A DNA stretch of 64,000 bases from Rhizobium altiplani (lineage in GTDB: Bacteria > Pseudomonadota > Alphaproteobacteria > Rhizobiales > Rhizobiaceae): positions 1 through 64,000 of the forward strand of contig NZ_LNCD01000093.1 in NCBI RefSeq assembly GCF_001542405.1, read 5' to 3'. The notes beneath the pieces were generated by a model. That model worked only from the letters and a program-made list of their open reading frames with translations. It was not told the origin of the DNA and did no database searches. Positions 54,137 to 63,131 of this stretch are shown one piece after another; position 1 is the stretch's first letter; each line of letters begins with the position of its first letter. Position numbers and translations under genes: made by a program.

Positions 54137-54945
54137 ATGTATTTGGGAACAGAATCCAATGATATCATCGAGGGCAGCAATGGTAACGATATGATCGTTG
54201 GCAAAGGTGGCGATGACAAGATCTACGCTCGTGCGGGCGCCGACCGCGTGTTCAGTGGAGGGGGGACGACCATGTGATCGGTGGTCCGGGCGGCGATCAA
54301 ATCCATGGCGATGACGGTAACGACATTCTCTCCGGCGACAATGGGCACGACCAGCCGCGCATCATTAGTCACGACGACGACTATATCGATGGTGGAAGAG
54401 GCAATGACACACTCTTCGTGGGGGACGGTAGGGATTCGTTGGCAGGAGGCGAAGGCTCCGACACGTTCGTTTTCCAGTTCCACAATCCGACGCCGGGCAC
54501 TCCAGAGCCGGGGCTTTATTTTGGGCCAATCCCGGAACCGGTATCGACGATCCTGGATTTTAACCCGGCTCAAGATACTTTCGCTTTCGATGTGAAGGGA
54601 TTGGGCAACGATAATAGTGGTGCGAACTTTATCAATCACGCCGACCTTCAGGCGGGTTCCACCGTTGATACCTTCTATGAGGGCAAGGCCTCGGGTGCGA
54701 GCGGTGAACACGTCGTGGTAATCACAGACCAGAGTTTCGCCAGCGGGTCTGACGCAACGAGCGCTATATCCGGAGAGAGCGCCGGCGACATCATCGTCTA
54801 CCACAACGCCGATACCAGGACCGTCGATTTAGCGTATGTTACTTCGCCTAATCACGTGGATGTCTTCGCCCACTTGTCGGAAGTAGGTAGCGTCTCAGAC
54901 CTGGCTAACATGCACCTTACCCCCTCCGACTTCACCTTTGTCTGA
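54137..54945 (+). pseudogene. nodO: nodO, RTX calcium-binding nodulation protein, frameshifted in a G tract
   Basis: MYLGTESNDIIEGSNGNDMI starts a series of GGxGxDxxx calcium-binding nonapeptides (GNDMIVGKGGDDKIYARAGA). At 54260-54265 a run of six Gs shifts the frame to a stop at 54277. Adding one G restores GGGDDHVIGGPGGDQIHGDD and a 270-residue protein ending LTPSDFTFV, a C-terminal type I secretion signal. NodO is secreted by PrsDE, forms cation channels in membranes and helps nodulation. The second half may be made from the in-frame ATG at 54274. A sequencing error or phase variation is possible. Confidence 0.8.
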
Positions 54946-54949
54946 TCGC

Positions 54950-55303
54950 AGGATGCTTGGGCGGGTTCGCGCGCCAAGCCTCCAGTTGCTGCGTCGCTTC
55001 CGCTTGTTCAGGTTCCCGCGTCGGGAAACCGCGGTTAGGCCGCGAAAATCCTTTGCATGATCCGGTGTTCGACGGTCGGCCTATCGCCTTGTGCCGGGTT
55101 GACGCTGCGCCTCCAGCTCGTATCCGCTTCAGCAGCCGACGCACCTGTCGCAGCGTCAATGACTGCGACAGGGTACGGGCTTCCTTGCGGCACATGGCAC
55201 CATTGAGGTTCTCGTAATCGTCCAGCGGCCGGTGCATAGGCGATGTCACGTTGCCGTGGGGAGGCGGTCGCGTTTGATCAAAGCGGGGCGGGCCAGTAGC
55301 CAT
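54950..55303 (-). pseudogene. ISNCY-like transposase N-terminal remnant
   Basis: On the minus strand LSQSLTLRQVRRLLKRIRAG, then GAASTRHKAIGRPSNTG, is the HTH region of ISNCY-type transposases (usual ending RGRPSNNR). The DDE domain is missing and the remainder to the stop is not family-like. Another sign of IS decay around nodO. Confidence 0.6.
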
Positions 55304-55481
55304 GCGTCATCGCCGGGGCTGCCAGCAAGTGGCTCCGGCCGCAACTGAGAATCCCAGGCGGTCACGGCAATACTGTGAGTTGCCTCGAACGAACGTTTGA
55401 TTAGCCTCCGAACGTTGGCAGGTTCAAGCCTCTTGCAGGTGATGCAGGAGCCTTAGCAGGTTAGGAGCTGCATCATTATGC
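55304..55481. other. Short intergenic stretch
   Basis: Nothing recognised; probably degenerate IS sequence upstream of the ISNCY remnant. Confidence 0.3.
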
Positions 55482-55685
55482 TTACTCCGATTGAGCGTGT
55501 TCGATCTTGAGAATGGCTTCCTCGATCGACGCCACGCCGAGCAGCACCAATGCATCGGCCAAACAACGCTCTATGTCACCGATACTTCGGCCCTCGATTA
55601 TGGCAACCTCTTCAAGCGTGCGGCCCTGTTTCAGCCGCCGAAGCGAGTTCATTTGCAGGGGGCAAAGGGGCAATGTGTTCGCCAT
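55482..55685 (-). CDS. Small LuxR-type HTH-only protein
   Basis: 67 aa (MANTLPLCPLQMNSLRRLKQ) shaped like a free-standing GerE/LuxR DNA-binding domain: LRRLKQGRTLEEVAIIEGRS then DIERCLADALVLLGVASIEE parallels the four-helix LuxR HTH (L..L..G.t..eIA..l..s...V......ilrKLGV.....A). No sensory domain. The GGAGAGG ribosome site favours the ATG at 55685 (55688 also possible). Could be a remnant of a larger regulator or a small modulator. Confidence 0.55.
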   Translation of the reverse strand: MANTLPLCPLQMNSLRRLKQGRTLEEVAIIEGRSIGDIERCLADALVLLGVASIEEAILKIEHAQSE

Positions 55686-55688
55686 CAT

Positions 55689-56450
55689 CCTCTCCAAGCA
55701 ATTTATAAGAATTCATGGAGGTCTCGCGCCGCTACCACGTGGCCTCGCTCTCGACCGCGGCTGCGCATGTTCATGACTTTCGCTATGGCGCGCGAAGCGT
55801 TGGGATGAAGAATGGCCACTAGAGATTTACCCCGTGGCCGGCGAGGAGGATGGGCGCTAAGCCGAGCTGCGGCACGACCGGTATAGAAAGCCGAGAGGGA
55901 AACGGCCGTCGTCGAGCAGGGATCGACAACAGCCGAGTGAACCTAATGGCAGGCGTTGATGCCCCTCCCAGGCCAGGAGCCACGTTGGACTTTCGGCTAT
56001 TCTCCGGGGTCCGAATGGCGGTGAGATTTCGTTTCCGGCTGGTTCCATTATAGAACCGTTGATGCTGCTCGATAGCTGGCATCATCGCAAGATCACCTCA
56101 CGAACGCGAAAGGCGCGTTAGCTCCGATCCGTCGGGCGCCTGTCATGCCCACAATCACACGATTGATTTCCGGAGGCTTGTCACTGATATGCAAAGCGGA
56201 GATAAGCTGGATGACCTCCTGATCGGACGGTGAGCGACGATGATGCAGACGCAGGAAATCCATCGACGTTGGCGTGCGGAACGTTTCCGTCCAACGGGAA
56301 GCCTTTCGAAGATCTCGCCGGGGTGGCCAGTCGTGCGTGCGGCACGATCCGATGCGGCAACCGGTTGCCTGCGTATACATAGGGCAGAACCGGTGGCCTC
56401 CTGTTAACGAGGAAACGCAGACACCACCGCCATCTATAACTAACGGACCT
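55689..56450. other. Non-coding stretch
   Basis: About 760 bp between the HTH gene and the second ABC operon. Frames of 60-140 codons exist but show no recognisable domain or ribosome site. Nothing further can be supported. Confidence 0.45.
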
Positions 56451-57515
56451 TCAAAGTCGAACACCTGTTTCCTTGTCGAATACATGCACATGCGGCGCCT
56501 GAATATCGATTTTGACTGCATCACCTGTTTTAGCCTGGAGGAAGCCCGGCACGCTTGCAGTGAACTTGCCAGCCGCTGTATCGATGTTTACATGGGTCGC
56601 CGGCCCGACCGGCTGAAGCATATGCACCCGGCCTTCAAGTCCGGTTTCACCGAGGCGAACGTGCTCCGGCCGAACGCCGAACTCCACTGGTCTGCCGACC
56701 TTGAAATTGCGTGGAGCAACGTTCACCGGAAGCGTCTGCTCGCCGGCACGAATGAACATAGATCCGTTTGCTTCGGCTAAAACCCCATCGAGGAGCTCGA
56801 TCTGCGGGCTCCCGATAAACGAAGCGACGTAACGGGTGGCCGGTCGTGCATAGATTTCCTCGGGGGTGCCAAACTGCTCAACGCGCCCGCGATACATGAC
56901 GGCGATCCTGTCCGATATCGACATCGCCTCTTCCTGGTCATGGGTCACGAAAATCGAAGTCACGTTCTGCTGCACATGTAGTTGCTTGACTTCCGTGCGC
57001 ATCTTTACTCGGAGCGAAGCATCAAGGTTCGAGAATGGCTCATCGAACAAGAAGATACGCGGCTCTCGAATGAGGGCGCGGCCGATCGCTACTCTTTGTT
57101 GCTGCCCCCCGGAGAGCTGCGCTGGAAATCTCTCAAGTACATGGTCGAGTTCCAGAGAGGCTGCAAGTTTCTGGACCTTCTCCCGGATCACTGATGCGGC
57201 GACGCCGCGCATCTTCAGCGTAAACCCGATATTCTGCGCAACTGTCATATGCGGATAGAGCGCATAGTTCTGGAACACCATCGCCACGTCGCGCTCGACC
57301 GGCGACAAGTCATTGACACGTCTTCCGCCAATCAGAATGTCACCGGAGGTGCTGTCTTCAAGGCCCGCGACCATGTTGAGGGTGGTGGTTTTGCCGCAAC
57401 CGGACGAGCCCAGAAGCGTGATGAATTCGCCTGCCTTTATATCAAGATCGATATTGTGGCAGACTTGGAAGCTACCGAAGCGTTTGGAAACCTCTTTCAA
57501 CCTTACGTCAGTCAC
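56451..57515 (-). CDS. ABC transporter ATPase, UgpC/MalK type (second operon)
   Basis: 354-aa ATPase: Walker A GSSGCGKTTTLNMVAG, signature LSGGQQQRVAIGRALI, Walker B IFLFDEPFSNLDASLR, H-loop SIFVTHDQEEA, and a C-terminal regulatory OB/TOBE part ending HVFDKETGVRL. It powers the transporter encoded by the three upstream genes, 3 bases after the MalG-like permease stop. It is the last gene of the operon. Confidence 0.93.
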   Translation of the reverse strand: MTDVRLKEVSKRFGSFQVCHNIDLDIKAGEFITLLGSSGCGKTTTLNMVAGLEDSTSGDILIGGRRVNDLSPVERDVAMVFQNYALYPHMTVAQNIGFTLKMRGVAASVIREKVQKLAASLELDHVLERFPAQLSGGQQQRVAIGRALIREPRIFLFDEPFSNLDASLRVKMRTEVKQLHVQQNVTSIFVTHDQEEAMSISDRIAVMYRGRVEQFGTPEEIYARPATRYVASFIGSPQIELLDGVLAEANGSMFIRAGEQTLPVNVAPRNFKVGRPVEFGVRPEHVRLGETGLEGRVHMLQPVGPATHVNIDTAAGKFTASVPGFLQAKTGDAVKIDIQAPHVHVFDKETGVRL

Positions 57516-57518
57516 TGT

Positions 57519-58367
57519 CTATCCTTTCATCATGCCGTCGGCGAAACCGCGGATGATCTGGTCCCGGAAGATTGTTGCGATCACGATGACGGGCGCGACG
57601 CTGATCACGGCAGCCGCCATCATCTGCCCGAACACTGTTTGATATTGTCCCGCAAACTGGGCGATCGCGAGCGGCACTGTTTGCGCGCTCTGTCGTGTCA
57701 GTATCAAAGCGAAGAAGAATTCGTTCCACGCCTCAATGAACGCGAACACGGCGGCTGCTCCCATAGGGGGGATCGAAATCGGCAAGATGATGTACCAGAA
57801 CGTTCGCAGTACACCCGCGCCGTCGACGGCTGCTGCCTTTTCGATCCCGACGGGAATGCTGAGGAAAAATCCGCGCAAAATCCAGATGACGATCGGGAGG
57901 TTGAACGACAGATAAACGACGCCCAAGGTCAGCACGCTGTCGATCAGGCCCAAATAGCTGATGATCAGAAACAGCGGTATTGCAATCGCGATCCCCGGCA
58001 GCATCTGTGTTGCAAGAATGATAAACCCGAGCGCATTCGAAAAGGGAACGGACAGGCGAGCGAGCGCGTAGGCTGCCGGTGCTCCCAAAGCCAGGGCGAG
58101 TGCCGTGGAGAACAGCGAGACGATGAGCGAGTTTACCACGCCACGCCCGAGCGCAGCTGCAGATGCCGCCACGGTGACGAAGTTGTCGACCGTAAAGTTG
58201 GATGGCGAAAGATCCGGTGGCTGGGCGATCAACGCACTTTGTTCCAGCAGGCTCGACACAATAAGCCATACGATCGGTGCAATTGACCAGACAACAAACA
58301 CCGTCAACCCGAAATAGACAGCGACCCTTTTGACTGGCCCGCCGTTGCGATAGGCCTGAAAGCTCAT
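57519..58367 (-). CDS. ABC permease, MalG/UgpE type (second operon)
   Basis: 282-aa membrane subunit with six membrane segments, opening with VAVYFGLTVFVVWSIAPIVW. The EAA loop is IEKAAAVDGAGVLRTFWYII. The ATG at 58367 (MSFQAYRNGGPVKR) overlaps the upstream permease stop by 4 bases (ATGA); the longer frame upstream is not needed. Forms the channel with the MalF-like partner. Confidence 0.92.
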   Translation of the reverse strand: MSFQAYRNGGPVKRVAVYFGLTVFVVWSIAPIVWLIVSSLLEQSALIAQPPDLSPSNFTVDNFVTVAASAAALGRGVVNSLIVSLFSTALALALGAPAAYALARLSVPFSNALGFIILATQMLPGIAIAIPLFLIISYLGLIDSVLTLGVVYLSFNLPIVIWILRGFFLSIPVGIEKAAAVDGAGVLRTFWYIILPISIPPMGAAAVFAFIEAWNEFFFALILTRQSAQTVPLAIAQFAGQYQTVFGQMMAAAVISVAPVIVIATIFRDQIIRGFADGMMKG

Positions 58368-59266
58368 TTTGCACCTGCCGTGGGCTTGGGTTTGAGGAGC
58401 CACAGATAGCCAATGGCAAGCATGAACGTCAGGATGAAGATGACGTTCGCGATTGCCGCGCCGTAGCCGATATCAAGGAAATTGAACGTGACCCGGTAGG
58501 CCAGGAAATTCAGAAGCACTGTTCCGTCAGCGGGGCCCCCACGCGTGAGAACGAAAATGATGTCAAATACCCGTAGCGACCAGATCGTCTGGAGGATCAC
58601 TGCAATCCCGATAGCGTCCTTGATGGCTGGCAGTGTGATATAGCGAAAGCTTTGGAAGCTGTTTGCGCCATCCATGTACGCTGCCTTGTGCAGGGCGACA
58701 GGCACCCGCTGGAGACCCGCCAGCATCAGGAGTGTGACAAAAGGTATAGACTTCCATACGTCGACGAGAAGCAGGAAATTCAATGCACTGAACGGCGTCC
58801 CCAGCCAGACCTGGTAGCCATCAATCAGCCCAAGTGTCTTTAGCAGGGCATTCAAAACCCCGTAGTTGGAGTTGAGAATCCACTTCCACAGCACGGCGTT
58901 GGCCACCGGGGCGATTGCCCAAGGGACAACAAGCAATATCTTTAGAAACCCACTTCTGCCCTGTGGCTGGTTCAAAAGCAGCGCAACGCCCAAACCGATC
59001 CCGACAACGAGGATGACCTCCATTGCGGAAAAGTAAAGCGTGTTTAATGCGGCGTGCTGCAGACCTTGGTCAGAAAACATCTGCCTAAAGTTCGCCAGTC
59101 CAACCCAGACCTGATCGAGTTTGCCGGCTCTGAGCTTGACGTCATGGAGCGCGAGCAATGCCGACCTTACGATCGGATAACCAAGGATCCCGGCTATGAC
59201 GATTAGTGCAGGCGCGATAAGAACAACGCCGACCATCTGTCGGCGTTTCTCGAATGTTGTGGCCAT
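58364..59266 (-). CDS. ABC permease, MalF/UgpA type (second operon)
   Basis: 300-aa membrane subunit: first segment VVLIAPALIVIAGILGYPIV, EAA loop VALHKAAYMDGANSFQSFRY. It follows the binding-protein gene by 20 bases and is coupled to the MalG-like gene. Sugar/polyol-type ABC permease; the substrate cannot be told from sequence. Confidence 0.92.
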   Translation of the reverse strand: MATTFEKRRQMVGVVLIAPALIVIAGILGYPIVRSALLALHDVKLRAGKLDQVWVGLANFRQMFSDQGLQHAALNTLYFSAMEVILVVGIGLGVALLLNQPQGRSGFLKILLVVPWAIAPVANAVLWKWILNSNYGVLNALLKTLGLIDGYQVWLGTPFSALNFLLLVDVWKSIPFVTLLMLAGLQRVPVALHKAAYMDGANSFQSFRYITLPAIKDAIGIAVILQTIWSLRVFDIIFVLTRGGPADGTVLLNFLAYRVTFNFLDIGYGAAIANVIFILTFMLAIGYLWLLKPKPTAGAK

Positions 59267-59286
59267 CTATATCACCTCTGGGGACA

Positions 59287-60576
59287 TCATCCGCGACGTT
59301 TGACGATCGCCGTCACCAGATCGTGCGCTTCAGCAATGGCCTCCATAGCCGTCTTCTGTCCTTGCAGCGCCTTCTGAACTTCAGTGCCAATCGCCTGCGT
59401 TACCTCGGTAAAGTCTGGCGTGACAAAACTCTCATAGGGGTGTTGCGCCTGCTCAAGCACCACCTTTGCGATCGGCAGTGCCGCCTGGACCTCCGGATCA
59501 CCCAGGACAGACAGTCGAGACGGCAACCACCCGGTATCGAGTGCCTGACGCTTCTGAATTTCTTTTGACATAAAGAACTCAACCAGCTTTCGGGCCTTGT
59601 CAGGATGTTGGCTGGCATTGCTAATCGTCCAGGCGTCCGTGCCGTCGATCGAGGCGGAACCTGCAGGGCCCGCAGGAAGTATCGTAGCGCCCATCTTTCC
59701 GACGATGTTCGACTGTTTGGGATCCTGCGCCGTCGCCCACATAAATGGCCAGTTCATCATCATCGACGCGCGACCGGATGAGAAGACGTTGGTGGCGTCA
59801 TTGATCCCGGCGTAGGAGATCGAACCCGGCTCGGTTCCGGCCGCCTTCAGATCGAGCATCATCTGGAGAGCATCGACGCCGGCATCACCTTTAAAGACCG
59901 GCATGCCGTCTTCGCCGTACATCGTACCGCCAGCCTGCTGCAGAAATGCCATCCAGTAGCTCGCGGCCCCGCCGATGCCGGCCGCCTCCGCATAGTTCGA
60001 GACGTAGCCAAAACGTCCGTCGCGGGTCAACTCTTTCGTAAATCGCTTGAAGTCGTCCCAATTTTTTGGGGGCTCCTTGATACCCGCCTGTTCAAGATGC
60101 TCTTTGTTATAGAAGAGATTGAGCAGCGAGAGCGTGAAGACGGTTCCATAGCGCTTGCCCTTCCACGTGACCGTCTTAAAACTGGACTCCGGAAGGTCGG
60201 CGATCAATTCGGCCGGGAGATCGTCGACGAAAGGATAGAGGAAGCTTTCGAACTCGGGGACCCACGCGCACATGTACATGATATCCCAAGGTGCGGATCC
60301 CGATGCGAAGGCAGTTGCCATGCGGTCATGAAGTTGCGGCCACGCCAGCATCTCATAGTTTACGGACGTCGCATTTGCCGCTTTCCACGCTTCGAATGCC
60401 GCCTCAGCAAACTTCGCCGCTCCGGGAGGAGCGGGATCTGGCGGTAGCGGGCCGAACACAGACAGTTCGGCGTCTTGCGCCTGCGCGTAGCGGCCGAAAA
60501 GACTACTGGCCGTCGCCGCAGCAACAGCGGCTCCGGTAGTCTTCAGAAGGTGACGACGAGAAATGATCGATTGCAT
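59287..60576 (-). CDS. Substrate-binding protein with Tat signal (family 1)
   Basis: 429-aa periplasmic protein. The N-terminus MQSIISRRHLLKTTGAAVAA carries a twin-arginine type leader (SRRHLLKT) ending before AQAQDAEL. Family-1 features are QLHDRMATAFASGSAPWDIM and GKRYGTVFTLSLLNLFYNKE. ATG 60576 is chosen because the leader begins there; the frame is open to 60702. A 17-bp tandem repeat lies 37 bp upstream. First gene of the second ABC operon; substrate unknown. Confidence 0.9.
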   Translation of the reverse strand: MQSIISRRHLLKTTGAAVAAATASSLFGRYAQAQDAELSVFGPLPPDPAPPGAAKFAEAAFEAWKAANATSVNYEMLAWPQLHDRMATAFASGSAPWDIMYMCAWVPEFESFLYPFVDDLPAELIADLPESSFKTVTWKGKRYGTVFTLSLLNLFYNKEHLEQAGIKEPPKNWDDFKRFTKELTRDGRFGYVSNYAEAAGIGGAASYWMAFLQQAGGTMYGEDGMPVFKGDAGVDALQMMLDLKAAGTEPGSISYAGINDATNVFSSGRASMMMNWPFMWATAQDPKQSNIVGKMGATILPAGPAGSASIDGTDAWTISNASQHPDKARKLVEFFMSKEIQKRQALDTGWLPSRLSVLGDPEVQAALPIAKVVLEQAQHPYESFVTPDFTEVTQAIGTEVQKALQGQKTAMEAIAEAHDLVTAIVKRRG

Positions 60577-60612
60577 TGGTTGAACCCCTTTTCTTGTTGA
60601 ATTTCGGGCCGG

Positions 60613-60646
60613 GAAGAGAATCTTTTGGTGAAGAGAATCTTTTGGT
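60613..60646. repeat. Tandem 17-bp repeat in the binding-protein leader
   Basis: GAAGAGAATCTTTTGGT occurs twice, head-to-tail and identical, at 60613-60629 and 60630-60646, within the 5' leader of the binding-protein gene. A recent duplication or a regulatory element. Confidence 0.8.
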
Positions 60647-61345
60647 ATTGAGCGCGCCCTAAGGCTGACTGAACACCTTACGCGCAGGCAGTGACAGCCC
60701 ACAGACTCTCCTGGACAGTTTCATGCTCCGCTCCACCATCACTGGCCTCCCCAGTTGCCAACATATGATATGCACGTTCGCGTGCAGTCAAGTCTAAAAA
60801 TGCGCGATATCGTGCGATGCAACTTTATAGGATCTTATCTACGCGCGCACTCGCACAAATGGATTGATGGATGTAGGACCTTCATGCTTGGCGTTACTGC
60901 GAGCGCGTGGACCTAGATCAGACTAGGGACATTTAGCCGAAATGCCGTAGGTCGCGTAACGTCCGATATACTTTGATAAGCTCCGCTCGCGGGAAGCAAA
61001 CACCGGGTCAACGATTCTCGTATGCCGGCTGGCCATCGCCGTGAGTTTGGCCCCTCGAACGCCTCTCGTCGGGGAATAGTTATGCCAGCGGCGAACAAGA
61101 TTGCCAGGCGATCCAAAAGAGGATGATGTGCCGATCTGCTGCAGGTTGTCATAACTGTTGCACGAGATCGTGCAGCCGGTCTCAACATGCACCATACTCG
61201 AAAGACAAGGTATTCGTTTCCGCGCCCTGAGCGCACGCGGTGCGTGATCCGCCCCCCAACTGCCCCCCGAGGAAGACGTCTTGTCGTTTGCGGTGATTAG
61301 CTGGAGGGCTAGTATTCGTACAGCACACATTCGACGTGGCGAATG
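60647..61345. other. Intergenic region with two dyads upstream of the ABC operon
   Basis: About 700 bp with no supported gene. TGCACG-TTCG-CGTGCA (60771-60786) and GCGCGATATCGTGC (60802-60815) are inverted repeats 15-16 bp apart, a plausible operator pair for a dimeric regulator of the operon. The right part (60900-61345) lies beyond the SDR stop; nothing recognised. Confidence 0.45.
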
Positions 61346-62074
61346 TCAGATCGGCTGGTTGCTCGGGAGCAGCACCATGTCGCGAATGGTGACGTGTCGA
61401 GGGCGCGACAACATGAACGTAATCGCGTCAGCGACGTCTTCTGCTCGCACGCCTTCACCCAGTCGGACCTTTTCTGCTATTTGTTCTTCGTCCGTGTAGC
61501 CCGTAAGTTTTGTCAAAACGATACCTGGAGCAACAGCCCCCACACGAATGTTTTGCTGCCCAACTTGCCGGCGCAGGCCGTGTATGAAAGCCTGAATGGC
61601 GTGCTTCGACGCACTGTAAACTGGCTCGTGGTGGATCGCCGTATGTCCTGAAACGGAGCTAAGTGCGACAATATCACCGGCCTGTTGTGCCACCATGCTT
61701 GGGAGCACGCGGCGGATTGTCCGAAAGACGCTGTTGACGTTCAGTCCGATAAGTCTGTCCCATATTTCGGGATCATCGTCCGGTACATAGCCCTGATGGA
61801 ACATCCCGGCGCTGGCCACTAAAACATCAATTCGGCCAAAAGTCCTAAGGTGATCGTCGACCACCTTTTCGACCATTCCGTCTTCACACAGGTCGGCGGC
61901 CACGATCGAGGCCCGGCCCGAAAACTCTTCAACGAGCTTCGAATACTCAGTGTCCAGGCGAGCGGTCAGGGCAAGCTGAGCGCCCTGCGCAGCCAATGCA
62001 CGCGCTGTCGCCAGTCCGATGCCGGAGCTTGCTCCAGTGATCAGAGCGACTTTGTCTTTCAAGGGGTAAACCAT
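61346..62074 (-). CDS. Short-chain dehydrogenase/reductase
   Basis: Classical SDR (242 aa): cofactor motif TGASSGIGLATARALAAQG, catalytic Ser in LSSVSGH, YSASK (Tyr-x3-Lys) and the ASAG variant of NNAG. It likely oxidises or reduces a sugar, polyol or similar carbonyl with NAD(P)H. ATG 62074 follows GGAGGATTGAG; the frame is open further upstream. Same strand as the BtpA and hydrolase genes, so the three probably form one unit. Confidence 0.9.
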   Translation of the reverse strand: MVYPLKDKVALITGASSGIGLATARALAAQGAQLALTARLDTEYSKLVEEFSGRASIVAADLCEDGMVEKVVDDHLRTFGRIDVLVASAGMFHQGYVPDDDPEIWDRLIGLNVNSVFRTIRRVLPSMVAQQAGDIVALSSVSGHTAIHHEPVYSASKHAIQAFIHGLRRQVGQQNIRVGAVAPGIVLTKLTGYTDEEQIAEKVRLGEGVRAEDVADAITFMLSRPRHVTIRDMVLLPSNQPI

Positions 62075-62231
62075 CTCAATCCTCCAGAATGATGGAACTT
62101 GTGGTCGGCAACATGCAAAAGAGCGAGCCCCCTGCATGTCACCGCTAAGCGTCGACCCAGGTTCGCTCACCCGATCAAGGGGAGAGCGTAGGGACCCAAG
62201 CCCGGGGTGCATTCAAACCGGGGACCGGGGC

Positions 62232-63035
62232 CTAATGTCGAATTGACTTCACCTTATCCATGAACGCCTTCACACGGGCCGGATCGACGGCGTTTTCGAA
62301 CACACCATCAATCTTGAACGTGGATCCTACAACCGCGCCATCGGAGACCGATAGCTGGCGCTCCACGTTCTCGAGCCTGCAACCGGTGTTGCACAGCACG
62401 ACGGTACCGGGAACTGCGGCTTTGACGCTCGACAAGATCTGCGTATCGGTTTCGGCGCCAGCGGTCAGACCTGAGACACAAAGCGCGTCCGGACGATTGT
62501 TGAACACCGTGGACTTTGCAATATCGACGATGTTTCGGTTGCCGAGATAGGAGGCGGCCTCGGGAACAATGTTGTAAAGCAACTTCAAGTCCGGGGCGAG
62601 ACGCATCTTGTGGCGTATGGTATCGCCGACATTGGTATTCCAAAGGCCGAAATCACTCGCATAGACGCCGCTGATGATTTCGCGGATGAACAGTGCACCG
62701 GTCGCGGCGGCCAGATCGATCGAGGCGATGGGGTCCCAAAGGACGTTGACGCCAAACGGGATCGTGATCGATGGCATCACCTCGCCAATCACACGCGCCA
62801 TGGCGGCAGTGGTCTCCGGGCGCACTTTCGTCAGATAGGGAAGGCTGAATTCGTTTGAGAACATGACCGCATCGACGCCACCGTCCTGAAGGTGCGTAAG
62901 GTCGGCAAGAGCTTTGTCGATAACCATTTTCATGCCCCCGGCCGTATCGTAGGCCGGATCGCCAGGCAGTGCCTGGAGGTGGCACATGGCGATGATTGGT
63001 TTATCAACGTGGAAGATTTCTTTGAGCCATTGCAT
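62232..63035 (-). CDS. BtpA/SgcQ-family protein
   Basis: 267-aa TIM-barrel-type protein of the BtpA family (PF03437), named for a cyanobacterial photosystem I biogenesis factor and including E. coli SgcQ. MCHLQALPGDPAYD, DAVMFSNEFSLPYL, IPFGVNVLWDPIAS and ALCVSGLTAGAETD are the conserved blocks. In non-photosynthetic bacteria it is associated with sugar/nucleoside clusters, role unclear. ATG 63035 has a GAGGAAAA site. It is between the SDR and hydrolase genes. Confidence 0.9.
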   Translation of the reverse strand: MQWLKEIFHVDKPIIAMCHLQALPGDPAYDTAGGMKMVIDKALADLTHLQDGGVDAVMFSNEFSLPYLTKVRPETTAAMARVIGEVMPSITIPFGVNVLWDPIASIDLAAATGALFIREIISGVYASDFGLWNTNVGDTIRHKMRLAPDLKLLYNIVPEAASYLGNRNIVDIAKSTVFNNRPDALCVSGLTAGAETDTQILSSVKAAVPGTVVLCNTGCRLENVERQLSVSDGAVVGSTFKIDGVFENAVDPARVKAFMDKVKSIRH

Positions 63036-63131
63036 CGGATTTTCCTCTTTGTGTTGCTGATTGATGGTCTTCAGTAAAATGACGAGTCGTGTCTGCCGAA
63101 CGGGCCGCCCCCGCAGGAATTCAGTTCAACG

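Noticed and set aside
56093..56524. 143-codon minus-strand frame
   Set aside because: No ribosome site, domain or coherent hydrophobic/helical pattern; overlaps the ABC ATPase end in another frame.
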